DNA of 64,000 nt from Oscillospiraceae bacterium (GCA_015063885.1 SVTH01000002.1:124001-188000); one strand, 5' to 3'; shown: positions 8,359 to 17,221, counted from the first letter of the stretch. Program-made: numbers and translations. Notes: generated from the sequence alone by a model not told the origin.

Positions 8359-9210
8359 ATGCAAAAGCAGGAACTCTTGATGCTTGCCGAAAAGGCGGCG
8401 GAAATCAGAAAACTGGCAGTAGACGCCATCTACCATGCCAAGTCCGGTCACCCCGGCGGCTCTCTGTCCATCGCAGAGATCATGGCGTACCTCTACTTTA
8501 AGGAAATGAAGGTGGATGCGGCAAACCCCGCAGACCCGGAGCGTGACCGCTTCGTGCTGTCCAAGGGCCATTGCTGTCCCGCACTTTACGCCGCTCTGGC
8601 CATGAAGGGCTTCTTCCCCAAGGAGGATCTGAACACCCTCCGTCACCTGGGCAGCTATCTTTCCGGTCACCCGGATATGAAGAACGTTCCCGGTGTGGAT
8701 ATGTCCACCGGCTCTTTGGGGCAGGGCATCTCTGCGGCGGCAGGTATGGCGCTGGCAGGCAAGCGGAACGGTAAGAGCTACCGCGTGTTCTCCATCCTGG
8801 GCGACGGCGAATGCCAGGAGGGCCAGGTTTGGGAGGCGGCTATGTTCTCCGCACACTACAAGCTGGATAACCTGATCGCTTTCGTGGACTTTAACCACCT
8901 GCAGATCGACGGCGACGTCCGCGACGTTATGAATCCCACCCCCATCGACAAGAAGTTCGAGGCCTTCGGCTGGTACGTCCAGTGCATCGACGGTCACGAC
9001 TTTGCTCAGATCGAGGAGGCCGTTGCCAATGCCTGCAAGTCCGACAGACCCTCCGCCATCGTTTGCACCACGGTGAAGGGCAAGGGCGTCTCCTTCATGG
9101 AAGACAACTACGGCTGGCACGGCAAGGCACCCAAGGCAGAAGAATACGAGATCGCTATGAACGAGCTGAACGCAGCTCTTGCAGCGGCAAAGGAGGCTAA
9201 CAATGGCTGA
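8359..9210 (+). CDS. transketolase, N-terminal (TPP-binding) subunit
   Basis: Transketolase moves two-carbon units between sugar phosphates in the non-oxidative pentose phosphate route. In many Firmicutes and archaea it is split, and this 283-residue gene encodes the thiamine diphosphate half. HPGGSLSIAEIMAYLYF and the GDGECQEGQVWEAA metal/TPP motif (about residues 147-160) are clear. The ATG at 8359 has GGAAAGG six bases upstream, which is better supported than an upstream TTG. Its last eight bases overlap the C-terminal subunit gene, consistent with stoichiometric synthesis. It follows rluD after 31 bases. Confidence 0.95.
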   Translation: MQKQELLMLAEKAAEIRKLAVDAIYHAKSGHPGGSLSIAEIMAYLYFKEMKVDAANPADPERDRFVLSKGHCCPALYAALAMKGFFPKEDLNTLRHLGSYLSGHPDMKNVPGVDMSTGSLGQGISAAAGMALAGKRNGKSYRVFSILGDGECQEGQVWEAAMFSAHYKLDNLIAFVDFNHLQIDGDVRDVMNPTPIDKKFEAFGWYVQCIDGHDFAQIEEAVANACKSDRPSAIVCTTVKGKGVSFMEDNYGWHGKAPKAEEYEIAMNELNAALAAAKEANNG

Positions 9211-10138
9211 GAGAATCGCTACCCGTGTTGCTTACGGTAAGACGTTGGCCGCTTTGGGCGAGACCCGTCACTTTTTCGTCATGGATGCAGACCTTTCCGG
9301 CTCCACCCAGACCGCTATTTTCGGTAAGAAATTCCCCGACCGCTTTATCAACTGCGGTATCGCGGAAGCCAATATGATCTCTGCCGCCGCAGGTATTGCC
9401 GCCGCAGGGACCCCCGTGTTCTGCTCCAGCTTCGCTATGTTCGCTTGCGGACGTGCTTACGAGCAGATCCGTAACTCCGTGGCTTATCCTAAGCTGAACG
9501 TGAAGATCTGCGCTTCCCACGGCGGTATCACCGTTGGTGAGGACGGCGCCACCCACCAGTATTGCGAGGATCTGGCCGTAATGCGCGCTACCCCCAACAT
9601 GGTGGTTGTGAACCCTGCCGACGCTACCGAGACGGTGAAGGCTATCGAGGCCATCCTGGATTACGACGGCCCTGTTTACTGCCGTTTGGGCAGATTCGCC
9701 GTTCCCGTGGTGTTTGACCCCGCTACCTACAAGTTCGAGCTGGGCAAGGGCAACGTGCTGGCAGACGGCAAGGACGTAGCCATCTTTGCTACCGGTATCA
9801 TGAACGCCGCCGCTTTGGAGGCGAGAGAACAGCTGAAGGCCCACGGCGTGGATGCGGCTATCATTGACATCCACACCATTAAGCCCATCGACAGAGACCT
9901 GATCGCTCACTACGCCGCTAAGACCGGCGCCGTGGTCACTGTCGAAGAGCACAACATCATCGGCGGCCTGGGCAGTGCCGTGGCCGAGGTTCTGGCTGAG
10001 ACCGTGCCCACCAAGATGGCCCGCGTGGGCATTGAGGACGTATTCGGCACTTCTGCTTCCGCAGAGGTTCTGCTGGATTACTACAAGCTCAACGCACAGG
10101 GCATCGTAGAGAAGACTCTCAAGCTTCTCGGAAAATAA
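9203..10138 (+). CDS. transketolase, C-terminal subunit
   Basis: This 311-residue partner contains the pyrimidine-binding and C-terminal domains. Visible marks are FINCGIAEANMISAAAGIA (the catalytic Glu that activates TPP), the SHGGITVGEDGATHQ segment and the VTVEEHNIIGGLGSAVAE region. AGGAGG at 9191-9196 precedes the ATG at 9203 by six bases. Together with the preceding gene it makes one functional transketolase. A strong GC hairpin follows the stop codon. Confidence 0.95.
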   Translation: MAERIATRVAYGKTLAALGETRHFFVMDADLSGSTQTAIFGKKFPDRFINCGIAEANMISAAAGIAAAGTPVFCSSFAMFACGRAYEQIRNSVAYPKLNVKICASHGGITVGEDGATHQYCEDLAVMRATPNMVVVNPADATETVKAIEAILDYDGPVYCRLGRFAVPVVFDPATYKFELGKGNVLADGKDVAIFATGIMNAAALEAREQLKAHGVDAAIIDIHTIKPIDRDLIAHYAAKTGAVVTVEEHNIIGGLGSAVAEVLAETVPTKMARVGIEDVFGTSASAEVLLDYYKLNAQGIVEKTLKLLGK

Positions 10139-10145
10139 CAAACAC

Positions 10146-10171
10146 GTGCCCACCCTCGGGTGGGCACACTT
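10146..10171 (+). terminator. hairpin after transketolase genes
   Basis: GTGCCCACC and GGTGGGCAC pair around a CTCG loop, followed by ACTTTGT. The T-run is weak, so termination may be incomplete. Confidence 0.55.
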
Positions 10172-10192
10172 TGTATCACGAAGAGGAACTAT

Positions 10193-10945
10193 ATGACCGT
10201 ACAAGAATTGGCAGTATACCTGGATGAACGGATTCCCGTATCCCTTTCCGAGCCCTGGGACAACGACGGACGGATGGTGATTCCCCACAGAGAGACCGAG
10301 GTGACGGGGGTGCTTTGCGCCCTGGATTGCACAAGCGGCGCTATCGCCCGTGCCAAGGAGCTGGGATGTAACGTGATCCTGACCCATCATCCCCTCATCT
10401 TCAAGCCCTTGGCAAGTCTGACAGATACCGACAGCGTTGGGAAGCGGGTGCTTGCCTGCGTGGAAAGCGGCATCGCCGTCCTTTCCTACCATACCCGTCT
10501 GGACTCCCTGGAGGGAGGCGTCAACGATTGCCTGGCAAAGGCTCTGGGCTTGCGGAATATCACGTCCTTCCTGCCCTACGGCAGGATCGGGGAGGTGGAG
10601 AAGCAATCCTTTGAGACCTTCGCCTCCCACGTGGGAACGGCGCTGGAAACGGAGGAGCTTGCCTTGGTGAAGGCGTCTTCCAACGTTAAGAAGGTCGCTT
10701 TGGTCTCGGGCAGCGGCAAGGACGAGATCCGTGAAGCGCTGGAAGCAGGAGCAGATACCTTCGTCACCGGGGAAGCCAACCACAGCAGTATGCTGGATTG
10801 TATGGAGCTGGGGCTGAACCTGATCTGCGCCACCCATTACGCCACCGAGCGGGTGGTACTGCCCTTCCTGCAGACCCTTGCGGAGGAGGCGGGGCTGAAG
10901 ACTATAATTTACCCCTTCGCCAGGGAGGCGGAATATGGCATTTGA
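10193..10945 (+). CDS. Nif3-like dinuclear metal centre protein
   Basis: Nif3/YqfO family proteins form toroidal hexamers with two metal ions per subunit; their in vivo role is unsettled. This 250-residue copy is the short form without the central insert. It shows PWDNDGRMV near the start, the metal-binding VILTHHPLIFKPL motif, and HSSMLDCMELGLNLICATHYATE near the end. The start ATG at 10193 follows GAAGAGGAAC; the longer in-frame extension would run through the upstream terminator hairpin. It overlaps rqcH by 11 bases. Confidence 0.88.
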   Translation: MTVQELAVYLDERIPVSLSEPWDNDGRMVIPHRETEVTGVLCALDCTSGAIARAKELGCNVILTHHPLIFKPLASLTDTDSVGKRVLACVESGIAVLSYHTRLDSLEGGVNDCLAKALGLRNITSFLPYGRIGEVEKQSFETFASHVGTALETEELALVKASSNVKKVALVSGSGKDEIREALEAGADTFVTGEANHSSMLDCMELGLNLICATHYATERVVLPFLQTLAEEAGLKTIIYPFAREAEYGI

Positions 10946-12662
10946 CGGTTTCTTTTGCGTAGCGGTCGCCAACGAGCTGAACGCATGGGCAGGTGCCAAG
11001 GTGGAAAAGGTCCACCAAAGCGCCCCCTCTTGTATGTATCTTTGTCTGTATCGGGAGGGGAAACGAGCCAATCTGATCCTTTCCGTGGCGGCGTCCCGTC
11101 CTCTTTTGGCCATCACCGAGGAGGACATCGCCAAGCCCAAGGATCCCACCCCCTTCTGTATGCTGTTCCGTAAGCATTTGCAGAACGGCAGATTGACCTC
11201 CGTCTCCTGCGTGCCCCACGAGCGTATCGTGAAGTTTTCCTTCGCCTGCGCCGACGAATTGGGCTTCCTGCGGGAGAAGACTTTGTATGCGGAGATGATG
11301 GGAAAGTATTCCAACCTGATCTTAGTCAACGAGGACGGCAGGATCGTGGGGGCTACCTCCACGGCGGATCTCACTGCCTCCGTGCGCCAGGTGATGCCGG
11401 GGATGCCCTACGAGCTGCCCGCTCCCCAGGAGAAATTTGACGCCCTCACCGTGACGGAAAGCGATTTCTTCGCCCTGCTGGCGGTGAATCGGGAGCTGAC
11501 CTTCGACCGCTTCCTGGTGTCCAAGTTCTTCGCCTTTTCCCCCGCCGTGGCAAGGGAGATCTCCTTTACGGCCTCGGGGAATACCGAGACCTTTATCAGC
11601 GAGCTGAACTTCACCCGTGCCTGGGAATGCTTTTCCTCCGTGATCGCCCGCATACGGGAAAACGACTATCTCCCCTCTGCGGTATACAACGGGGAAAAGG
11701 GCGTGGAATACGCCTATATCCCCCTCACCCAGTACAGCGGCATGACGGTGAAGCCGTACCAAAGCTTCTCCCGGCTCCTGCTTTCCTATTTTGCCTCCAA
11801 GGAGGAGACGGTGAACATCCGCTCCTATGCGGCGGACATTCTCAAAACGGTGAACAATCACCTTGCCAGAGAAGAGAAGAAAATGGGTCTGCAGAAAAAA
11901 GAATTGCAGGATTGTGACAAGCGGGAGACCTTGCGGAAAAACGGCGACCTGCTCATGGCGAACCTGTATCGTCTGAAGAGCGGCATGACCTCCGTGGTGG
12001 TAAACGATTACGAAACCGGGGAGGACCTGGAGATCGCCATGGACGGCAGACTCACCCCCGTGCAGAACGCCCAGAACTACTATAAAAAGTACGCTAAAAT
12101 GAAGCGTGCCGCCGAGGCGTTGTCGGAACAGCTTTTGCTCACGGAGGGGAAGATCCACCATCTGGAAAGCATTCTGGACGCCGTGGCCCGTGCAAGCGAG
12201 CTCACCGATCTGGAGGAGATCCGCAGAGAGCTGGTAGAAACCGGTTTTTTGAAGTCCCACGCCGTGGCCAACCCCAAAAAGAAAAAGCAAGGGCTTTCCA
12301 AGCCCCTCACCTATACCACCACCGACGGCATGACCGTCCGCGTGGGGCGTAACAACCTGCAAAACGACGCTTTGACCGCCTCTGCGGAGAAAAAGGATCT
12401 GTGGTTCCACATCAAAAAGTTCCACGGCTCCCATGTGATCCTGGTGACGAACGGGGTGGAGCCCACCGACCGTGACTACACCGAAGCCGCTATGCTGGCC
12501 GCCTTCCACAGCGAAAAGAAGGGAAGCTCCAACGTGGAGGTGGATTATACCCGTGTGAAGTTTTTACGCAAGCCTGCGGGAAGCGCCCCGGGCTTCGTGA
12601 CCTACGAGACCTATTACAGCGCCGTGGTAGACGCGGTGGATCCCTTTGCAAAAGGAGAATAA
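10935..12662 (+). CDS. rqcH: RqcH, NFACT-family ribosome rescue factor
   Basis: RqcH (also annotated fibronectin-binding protein A, FbpA) binds obstructed 50S subunits and recruits tRNA-Ala to add C-terminal alanine tails that mark stalled peptides for degradation. The 575-residue protein has the NFACT-N domain at the start (MAFDGFFCVAVANEL, PTPFCMLFRKHL), a central coiled coil with helix-hairpin-helix part (about residues 270-440), and the NFACT-R domain with DLWFHIKKFHGSHVIL. It overlaps the Nif3-like gene and lies three bases before the flavin reductase gene. Length is slightly below the roughly 570-590 residue norm or within it. Confidence 0.93.
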   Translation: MAFDGFFCVAVANELNAWAGAKVEKVHQSAPSCMYLCLYREGKRANLILSVAASRPLLAITEEDIAKPKDPTPFCMLFRKHLQNGRLTSVSCVPHERIVKFSFACADELGFLREKTLYAEMMGKYSNLILVNEDGRIVGATSTADLTASVRQVMPGMPYELPAPQEKFDALTVTESDFFALLAVNRELTFDRFLVSKFFAFSPAVAREISFTASGNTETFISELNFTRAWECFSSVIARIRENDYLPSAVYNGEKGVEYAYIPLTQYSGMTVKPYQSFSRLLLSYFASKEETVNIRSYAADILKTVNNHLAREEKKMGLQKKELQDCDKRETLRKNGDLLMANLYRLKSGMTSVVVNDYETGEDLEIAMDGRLTPVQNAQNYYKKYAKMKRAAEALSEQLLLTEGKIHHLESILDAVARASELTDLEEIRRELVETGFLKSHAVANPKKKKQGLSKPLTYTTTDGMTVRVGRNNLQNDALTASAEKKDLWFHIKKFHGSHVILVTNGVEPTDRDYTEAAMLAAFHSEKKGSSNVEVDYTRVKFLRKPAGSAPGFVTYETYYSAVVDAVDPFAKGE

Positions 12663-12665
12663 GCA

Positions 12666-13229
12666 ATGGCAAAAATGAAATGGAAGGGCGGCACCATGAT
12701 GTCTCCCGTTCCCGCGGTGCTGGTAAGCTGTGCCGACGGGGAAAAGAAAAATCTGTTTACCGTGGCGTGGACGGGCATCGTATGCTCTAACCCGCCCCGT
12801 ACCTACGTTTCCGTCCGTCCCGAGCGGTATTCCTACCAGCTGATCAAAAACAGCAAGGAGTTCTGCATCAACCTGCCCACCTCCTACCTGGTGAAGGCGG
12901 TGGACTTCTGCGGCGTGCGTAGCGGCAGAGACATGGATAAGTTCGAGATGTGCCGCCTCACCCCCGAGGCCTCCCAAACGGTTTCCTGCCCCTCCGTGGC
13001 GGAATGTCCCATCACTCTGGAATGTAAGGTGTTCGAGGAAAAGGATCTGGGCAGCCACACCATGTTCCTGGCGGACATCACCGCCGTAACGGTGGATGAA
13101 AGCATCGTGGGCGAGGACGGCAAGATGCACCTGGAGAAGGCTCACCCCATGGCCTACGGACACGGCACCTACTATACCCTGGGGAAACGGATCGGCAAGT
13201 TCGGCTACTCCGTGAAGAAACGCAAATGA
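12666..13229 (+). CDS. flavin reductase family protein
   Basis: This 187-residue split-barrel FMN-binding protein belongs to the flavin reductase/DIM6-NTAB type. The characteristic start is MMSPVPAVLVSCAD followed by NLFTVAWTGIVCSNPPRTYVSVR, and SYLVKAVDFCGVRSGRDMDKF forms the usual central segment. It is expected to bind FMN; the electron acceptor is not evident from the neighbours. AAAAGGAG lies just before the ATG. The stop codon overlaps the start of rlmH by four bases. Confidence 0.88.
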   Translation: MAKMKWKGGTMMSPVPAVLVSCADGEKKNLFTVAWTGIVCSNPPRTYVSVRPERYSYQLIKNSKEFCINLPTSYLVKAVDFCGVRSGRDMDKFEMCRLTPEASQTVSCPSVAECPITLECKVFEEKDLGSHTMFLADITAVTVDESIVGEDGKMHLEKAHPMAYGHGTYYTLGKRIGKFGYSVKKRK

Positions 13230-13702
13230 CCTCCGTCGTATTGATCCACGTGGGGGATTTTCGGGAATCCTACTTCCGTGAGGCGGAGGCGGAATACAAA
13301 AAACGTCTCCAGAAGTATTGCACCTACCGCACGGTATGTATCGCGGAAGAGCGTGTCCCCGATGAAAACAACCAAACCCACATCAAGCGCGCCTTGGAAA
13401 AGGAGGCGGAAAAGATCCGTGCTGCCATCCCGCCCCACCACACCAAGATCGCTTTGTGCGTGGAGGGAAAACAGCTTTCCTCCGAGGGACTGGCAAAGCT
13501 GATGGGGGAAAAGACCTTGGAAGGCGGGCTGTGCTTCATCATCGGCAGCAGCCACGGGCTGGACGAGACTCTCAAAAAGGAATGTCCCGTAAAGCTTTCC
13601 TTCTCCCAAATGACCTTCCCGCACCGCATCGCCCGCATTCTGCTGGCGGAGCAGGTGTACCGCGGCTTCACCATCCTGGCAGGGACGGGTTACCACAAAT
13701 AA
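13226..13702 (+). CDS. rlmH: 23S rRNA pseudouridine-1915 N3-methyltransferase
   Basis: RlmH is a small SPOUT methyltransferase that methylates pseudouridine 1915 in helix 69. The 158-residue protein has CVEGKQLSSEGLAKLM, the FIIGSSHGLDETL knot segment with SAM-binding glycine loop, MTFPHRIARILLAEQVYRGF, and the conserved end YHK. It is fused by ATGA overlap to the flavin reductase gene. A partial hairpin downstream (13714-13768) may act as its terminator and as control for the small gene that follows. Confidence 0.95.
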   Translation: MTSVVLIHVGDFRESYFREAEAEYKKRLQKYCTYRTVCIAEERVPDENNQTHIKRALEKEAEKIRAAIPPHHTKIALCVEGKQLSSEGLAKLMGEKTLEGGLCFIIGSSHGLDETLKKECPVKLSFSQMTFPHRIARILLAEQVYRGFTILAGTGYHK

Positions 13703-13713
13703 ATTTCTTGCAT

Positions 13714-13768
13714 AAAAAAGCCCCTTTTCCGTCCATACTATCTACGCAAACGTGAAAGGAGCTTTTTT
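13714..13768 (+). promoter_or_regulatory. hairpin covering the ribosome binding site of the 49-residue gene
   Basis: AAAAAAGCCCCTTT at 13714-13727 can pair with AAAGGAGCTTTTTT at 13755-13768, with one mismatch and a 27-base loop. The 3' arm contains the AAAGGAG ribosome binding site of the gene at 13771 and ends in six T residues. It could act as terminator for rlmH, as a translation switch, or both. Confidence 0.5.
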
Positions 13769-13770
13769 CT

Positions 13771-13920
13771 ATGTCCAATTCCAAGAACCAGAAGAACCAG
13801 GCCAAGAACCAAAAGAACGACTGCAAGAATCAGCAGAACCAGCAAAATCAGAATCAGAACCAGCAAAACAAGAGCAAAATGCAAAACGAAAAGAGCAAGG
13901 AACAGCTCTACGACTTCTGA
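13771..13920 (+). CDS. 49-residue Asn/Gln/Lys-rich small protein
   Basis: A complete small frame starts with ATG nine bases after AAAGGAG and ends with TGA. About two thirds of its residues are Asn, Gln or Lys, in repeated NQKNQ and QNQNQ units, with one Cys near residue 18 and a non-repetitive end EKSKEQLYDF. It is followed at once by a strong terminator, so it is its own transcription unit or the end of the rlmH unit. I cannot assign a function. The composition recalls small hydrophilic spore or coat proteins of clostridia, but this is only a resemblance. Confidence 0.7.
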   Translation: MSNSKNQKNQAKNQKNDCKNQQNQQNQNQNQQNKSKMQNEKSKEQLYDF

Positions 13921-13932
13921 TCCTCTCTTTGC

Positions 13933-13962
13933 CCGCCCTCCTCGGAGGGCGGATCTTTTTTT
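13933..13962 (+). terminator. intrinsic terminator after the small N/Q-rich gene
   Basis: CCGCCCTC and GAGGGCGG form an eight-pair stem with a CTCG loop, followed by ATC and seven T residues. Confidence 0.9.
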
Positions 13963-13993
13963 ATGGCAGGAAGAACTTTTGTTCGATTTTCTA

Positions 13994-14022
13994 TTGCAAT
14001 CGGGGAAAAAGTGTGATATAAT
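13994..14022 (+). promoter_or_regulatory. sigma-A promoter for the AlkZ-like operon
   Basis: TTGCAA at 13994-13999 and TATAAT at 14017-14022 are 17 bases apart and 26 bases before the ATG at 14049, with AAGGAGGTGA between. Confidence 0.8.
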
Positions 14023-14048
14023 CAGTTTCGCAAGGAGGTGAGACGTCC

Positions 14049-15101
14049 ATGACCTTGGAAGAACTGAAGGTCCGCCAAATGACCAACCAATATCTGATCC
14101 GAAAGGGTGCAAAGGAAACCGTGGTTCGTGACCTTTGCGGGGTGCAAGCCCAATTTTTGGGGAACGCCATCCATTCTTTGAAGATCCGTTGCCATGATTT
14201 TGAGGAATCCACGGTAAAAGACGGCCTGGCGAAAAACTGGACGTTACGCAGTACGGTCCACGTTTTCTCGGAAAAAGACCTGCCCCTGTTCATCCGTTGC
14301 AACAACGGGGCGGACTACCGCAGAAATCAATGGAACGGCTACACCTTCTGGAACCAACGGGACAAATGGGCACTTTCCCCGGAGCGTCAGGCTTACCTTT
14401 CCGAAGTGATCCTGGAAGCCCTGGAAAACGGCTCCAAGACTCGGGAAGAGCTAAAGGAGATCTGCCGTGAAAAGGGCATGACCTACCCGGAGGAGACCTG
14501 TATGTTTGAGCCTTGGGGCGGCGGGATCTGTGAGCTTTGCAAGCGGGGCTTTATGCAGTACGTGGTGCAGGAAAAGAAGGCGTATTGCCTGTCGCCCGCC
14601 TTCATCCCCATGGAAGACGAGGAAGCACAGCTTGAGATCGCAAGGCGGTATTTCACTCACATCGCCCCTGCCACCATCCACGACGCCATGTATTTCCTGG
14701 GGGCAAGGCAGGTGGAGGTGAAAAGATGGCTCTCTCTGCTGCCTGTGGAACGCACCACCCTGGAGGGCAAGACCTATTTCTACATCGAAAACGGAAAATC
14801 CTACGACGAAGCCATCCCCAGGTGCGTCTTCCTTGCGGGCTTCGACCAATTGATGCTGGGTTATCAGAAAAAGGAAAGCCTGTACCTCCCTCCGGAGCAT
14901 CTCCGTGGGATCTTCAACTTGGCGGGGATCGTGATGCCTGCCCTTCTTTTGGACGGACGCGTGGTGGGGAAGTGGAAAAAGAAAAATACCAAGCTCACCG
15001 TCACCTTGTTTGAGCAGGTGAGCGCAGAGGACAGAAAAGCCATCGTCTCCCACGGGGAAACCCTTTGGAGCGACCTGAAGAAGATCGAATTTGAGGAGTA
15101 A
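14049..15101 (+). CDS. winged-helix DNA-binding protein of the AlkZ/YcaQ (HTH_42) family
   Basis: The 350-residue protein resembles the AlkZ/YcaQ family, whose studied members are DNA glycosylases that unhook interstrand crosslinks or remove bulky alkyl bases. GVQAQF at residues 31-36 supplies a QxQ motif like the catalytic QPhiQ of AlkZ. NWTLRSTVHVFSEKDLPLF is the conserved segment that follows, and the C-terminal third (GFDQLMLGYQ, GIFNLAGIVMPALLLDGRVVG) is typical. A strong promoter and ribosome binding site precede it, and it heads a four-gene unit ending at the radical SAM gene. Activity is inference; some family members are not tested. Confidence 0.75.
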   Translation: MTLEELKVRQMTNQYLIRKGAKETVVRDLCGVQAQFLGNAIHSLKIRCHDFEESTVKDGLAKNWTLRSTVHVFSEKDLPLFIRCNNGADYRRNQWNGYTFWNQRDKWALSPERQAYLSEVILEALENGSKTREELKEICREKGMTYPEETCMFEPWGGGICELCKRGFMQYVVQEKKAYCLSPAFIPMEDEEAQLEIARRYFTHIAPATIHDAMYFLGARQVEVKRWLSLLPVERTTLEGKTYFYIENGKSYDEAIPRCVFLAGFDQLMLGYQKKESLYLPPEHLRGIFNLAGIVMPALLLDGRVVGKWKKKNTKLTVTLFEQVSAEDRKAIVSHGETLWSDLKKIEFEE

Positions 15102-15105
15102 AATC

Positions 15106-15492
15106 ATGCTGACCCTGAAAAACAAGAAGCTTTGCTATTCCTACGTGATGGGGATGAAGGACGAGATCTTTTCCCTGGAGGAGCAGGGCTTTACCGTCCA
15201 CCGGGACGGGGAGAACTACACCGCGACTTTCCCGAAGGAATCGGCTCCCGTGTGGGAAGATTTTGTATCTTCTCATTTGCCCCGGGACTATTGGAACGAG
15301 TATCTTACCGACGGCCGTGTGGTGTTCCTGTTCTCCTTGGAAGCGGGGATCAAACGCTTTGTAGTGGAAGCCGACTCCCACCCGGAGGTGCTTTCCCATT
15401 GCGAAGCGCTTTGCGGGTGTGAGTTCCCGTCCTTGAAAGAGATGCTCTTGGGAAATTGGTTTTATAGACAAGCGATAGGAGGAACCCCATGA
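15106..15492 (+). CDS. hypothetical protein, 128 residues
   Basis: I do not recognise this family. The protein is mostly soluble with a single Cys-containing motif SHCEALCGCEFPSLKEML near the end, and it has alternating charged and aromatic residues without membrane segments or signal peptide. GAGGAG before the ATG at 15106 sets the start five bases after the preceding stop codon. Its end overlaps the next gene by ATGA, so the three genes 14049-16208 are very probably translated from one message. Confidence 0.75.
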   Translation: MLTLKNKKLCYSYVMGMKDEIFSLEEQGFTVHRDGENYTATFPKESAPVWEDFVSSHLPRDYWNEYLTDGRVVFLFSLEAGIKRFVVEADSHPEVLSHCEALCGCEFPSLKEMLLGNWFYRQAIGGTP

Positions 15493-16208
15493 CGAAAAAC
15501 GAGATCTGCCAACCGATCTATGATACGTATCATGCATTAAACGCCGCCCTGCAGGGGGAAGACCTTGGGTTGATCAAAAAGCTGGCCTTGGAGCTTCACG
15601 CCATGACCCATCCGAGGGAGGTTTCCGGGAGCGATATTCCCACCATCGCAGACACCGTTTTTGACTATATGCGTTGCGGCCACCGGAATCTTTTGGTTCC
15701 CCGGGAGGATTACGAAACGGATCTCCACTATGCGGGGACGAAGACCGTTCCTCTGTGCTGGTACTTCTGGCATACCTACCGCATCGAAGACCTGGTGAGC
15801 AATCTTCTCATGTGCAACCAAAAGCAGATCTTCGACAGCACGTGGCAAAAGGCGATGAACGCCCCCATCACCGATACGGGCAACGCCTTGAACCGGGAGG
15901 AAGCCATTGCCTTGGGCAAGGCGTTGGATCTCAACGCGCTGTACGAATACATGATCGCGGTGGGGAAGAACTCCCGCAGGGTGATCGAAGGCTTGTCCCT
16001 TGAGGAGATCCGTTCCATGGTTCCCGAGGAATGGGTGATGCGCATCCTGGAGGAAGGGGGCGTTACCACAGACTTCCGCTCCGTGTGGCTATTGGTCTTC
16101 TGGGGCAGACTCACCCGCGGCGGCATGATCCTGACCCCGCTGACCTCCCACCATATGATGCACCTCCCCGCGTGCTTGAATAAAATATTGAACGAACGAT
16201 TTATATAG
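15489..16208 (+). CDS. hypothetical protein with DinB-like features
   Basis: The 239-residue protein is mainly helical. It begins with a helix bundle-like segment, contains HAMTHPREVSGSD and FDYMRCGHRN, and ends with TSHHMMHLPACLNKIL. The distribution of His residues in helices recalls DinB/YfiT-type metal-binding bundles, but the usual triad cannot be assigned with certainty. It overlaps the gene before it by four bases and ends 17 bases before the radical SAM gene. Given the AlkZ-like first gene of the unit, a role in damage response or detoxification is possible but not shown. Confidence 0.55.
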   Translation: MTKNEICQPIYDTYHALNAALQGEDLGLIKKLALELHAMTHPREVSGSDIPTIADTVFDYMRCGHRNLLVPREDYETDLHYAGTKTVPLCWYFWHTYRIEDLVSNLLMCNQKQIFDSTWQKAMNAPITDTGNALNREEAIALGKALDLNALYEYMIAVGKNSRRVIEGLSLEEIRSMVPEEWVMRILEEGGVTTDFRSVWLLVFWGRLTRGGMILTPLTSHHMMHLPACLNKILNERFI

Positions 16209-16225
16209 ACGGAAAAATAAAAAAT

Positions 16226-17092
16226 ATGCACTTCGTCAATGCAAAAGGGATCTTATCCCAACACTACGGAATGAATATTTACCGCGGGTGTACCCACGGA
16301 TGCATTTACTGCGACAGCCGTTCTGCCTGTTATCAAATGCCCCACGATTTTGAGGATATCGAGGTGAAGCAAAACGCTCCCGAACTGTTGGAGCAAGCCC
16401 TGCGGCGGAAGCGGAACAAATGCATGATCGGTACGGGGGCTATGTGCGACCCGTATATGCATTGCGAGGCGGAGCTGATGCTCACCCGCCGTTGCCTGGA
16501 GATCATCGACCGCTACCACTTCGGGGTGGCGTTGCAGACGAAATCCGATCTGGTACTGCGGGATCTGGATCTCCTCAAAAGCATTCACGCCCATTCCAAG
16601 GCCGTGGTGCAAATGACCCTGACCACTTACGACGAAGCGCTTTGCCGCATCGTGGAGCCGGACGTCTGCACCACCAAACGGCGGTACGAGGTCTTGAAGC
16701 GCCTTCAAAAGGAGGGCATCCCCACGGTGGTTTGGCTCACTCCGCTTCTGCCTTATATCAACGACACCCCGGAGAACGTGCGGGGGATCCTGAGCTACTG
16801 CTTTGACGCAGGGGTGAAGGGGATTCTTACCTTCGGCGAGGGCGGTATGACCCTGCGGGAAGGGGATCGGGAATACTACTATGCCGCTTTGGATCGGCAT
16901 TTCCCGGGGTTGAAGCAGAGGTATATCCGTCGGTACGGTACGGAGTACCAACTCCCTTCGGACAGGGGCAGATATCTGATGCACATCGTCCGCGAGGAAT
17001 GCAAAGCCCACGGCGTCATGTGCGACCAAAACGAGATCTTCGGATATCTGTTTGCGTATCCAAAGAAGTTTGAACAGTTAAGCTTGTTTTGA
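16226..17092 (+). CDS. SPL-type radical SAM protein
   Basis: The 288-residue protein has the radical SAM cluster motif CTHGCIYC (Cys 22, 26 and 29; CX3CX2C) close to its N terminus, just after the MNIYRGC lead-in that is typical of the SPL/Rv2578c-like group. GTGAMCDPYMHCE and VVQMTLTTYDE follow as in that group. It should bind a 4Fe-4S cluster and cleave S-adenosylmethionine. True spore photoproduct lyase is longer, so the substrate is unknown. It closes the unit that begins with the AlkZ-like gene, and a terminator hairpin follows. Confidence 0.8.
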   Translation: MHFVNAKGILSQHYGMNIYRGCTHGCIYCDSRSACYQMPHDFEDIEVKQNAPELLEQALRRKRNKCMIGTGAMCDPYMHCEAELMLTRRCLEIIDRYHFGVALQTKSDLVLRDLDLLKSIHAHSKAVVQMTLTTYDEALCRIVEPDVCTTKRRYEVLKRLQKEGIPTVVWLTPLLPYINDTPENVRGILSYCFDAGVKGILTFGEGGMTLREGDREYYYAALDRHFPGLKQRYIRRYGTEYQLPSDRGRYLMHIVREECKAHGVMCDQNEIFGYLFAYPKKFEQLSLF

Positions 17093-17116
17093 TGGGCGAT
17101 GAGAATAAACACTTTC

Positions 17117-17145
17117 AGCCGAGGTCGCTCCTCGGCTGTTTGTTT
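17117..17145 (+). terminator. terminator after the radical SAM gene
   Basis: AGCCGAGG and CCTCGGCT pair around TCGCT, followed by GTTTGTTTG. The same stem, with another loop, recurs at 18583-18603. Confidence 0.8.
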
Positions 17146-17221
17146 GAAAAGCTTTGTCCATTTTCCGTGTTTTCATTCGTATTATTTACAGAAGCAGATC
17201 TTTAGGAAAAGAGGTGCAAAC

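Noticed and set aside
17099..17221. Upstream extension of the ECF sigma gene
   Set aside because: It would begin inside the terminator hairpin of the radical SAM gene and adds residues without family likeness; the GTG at 17222 has a good ribosome binding site.
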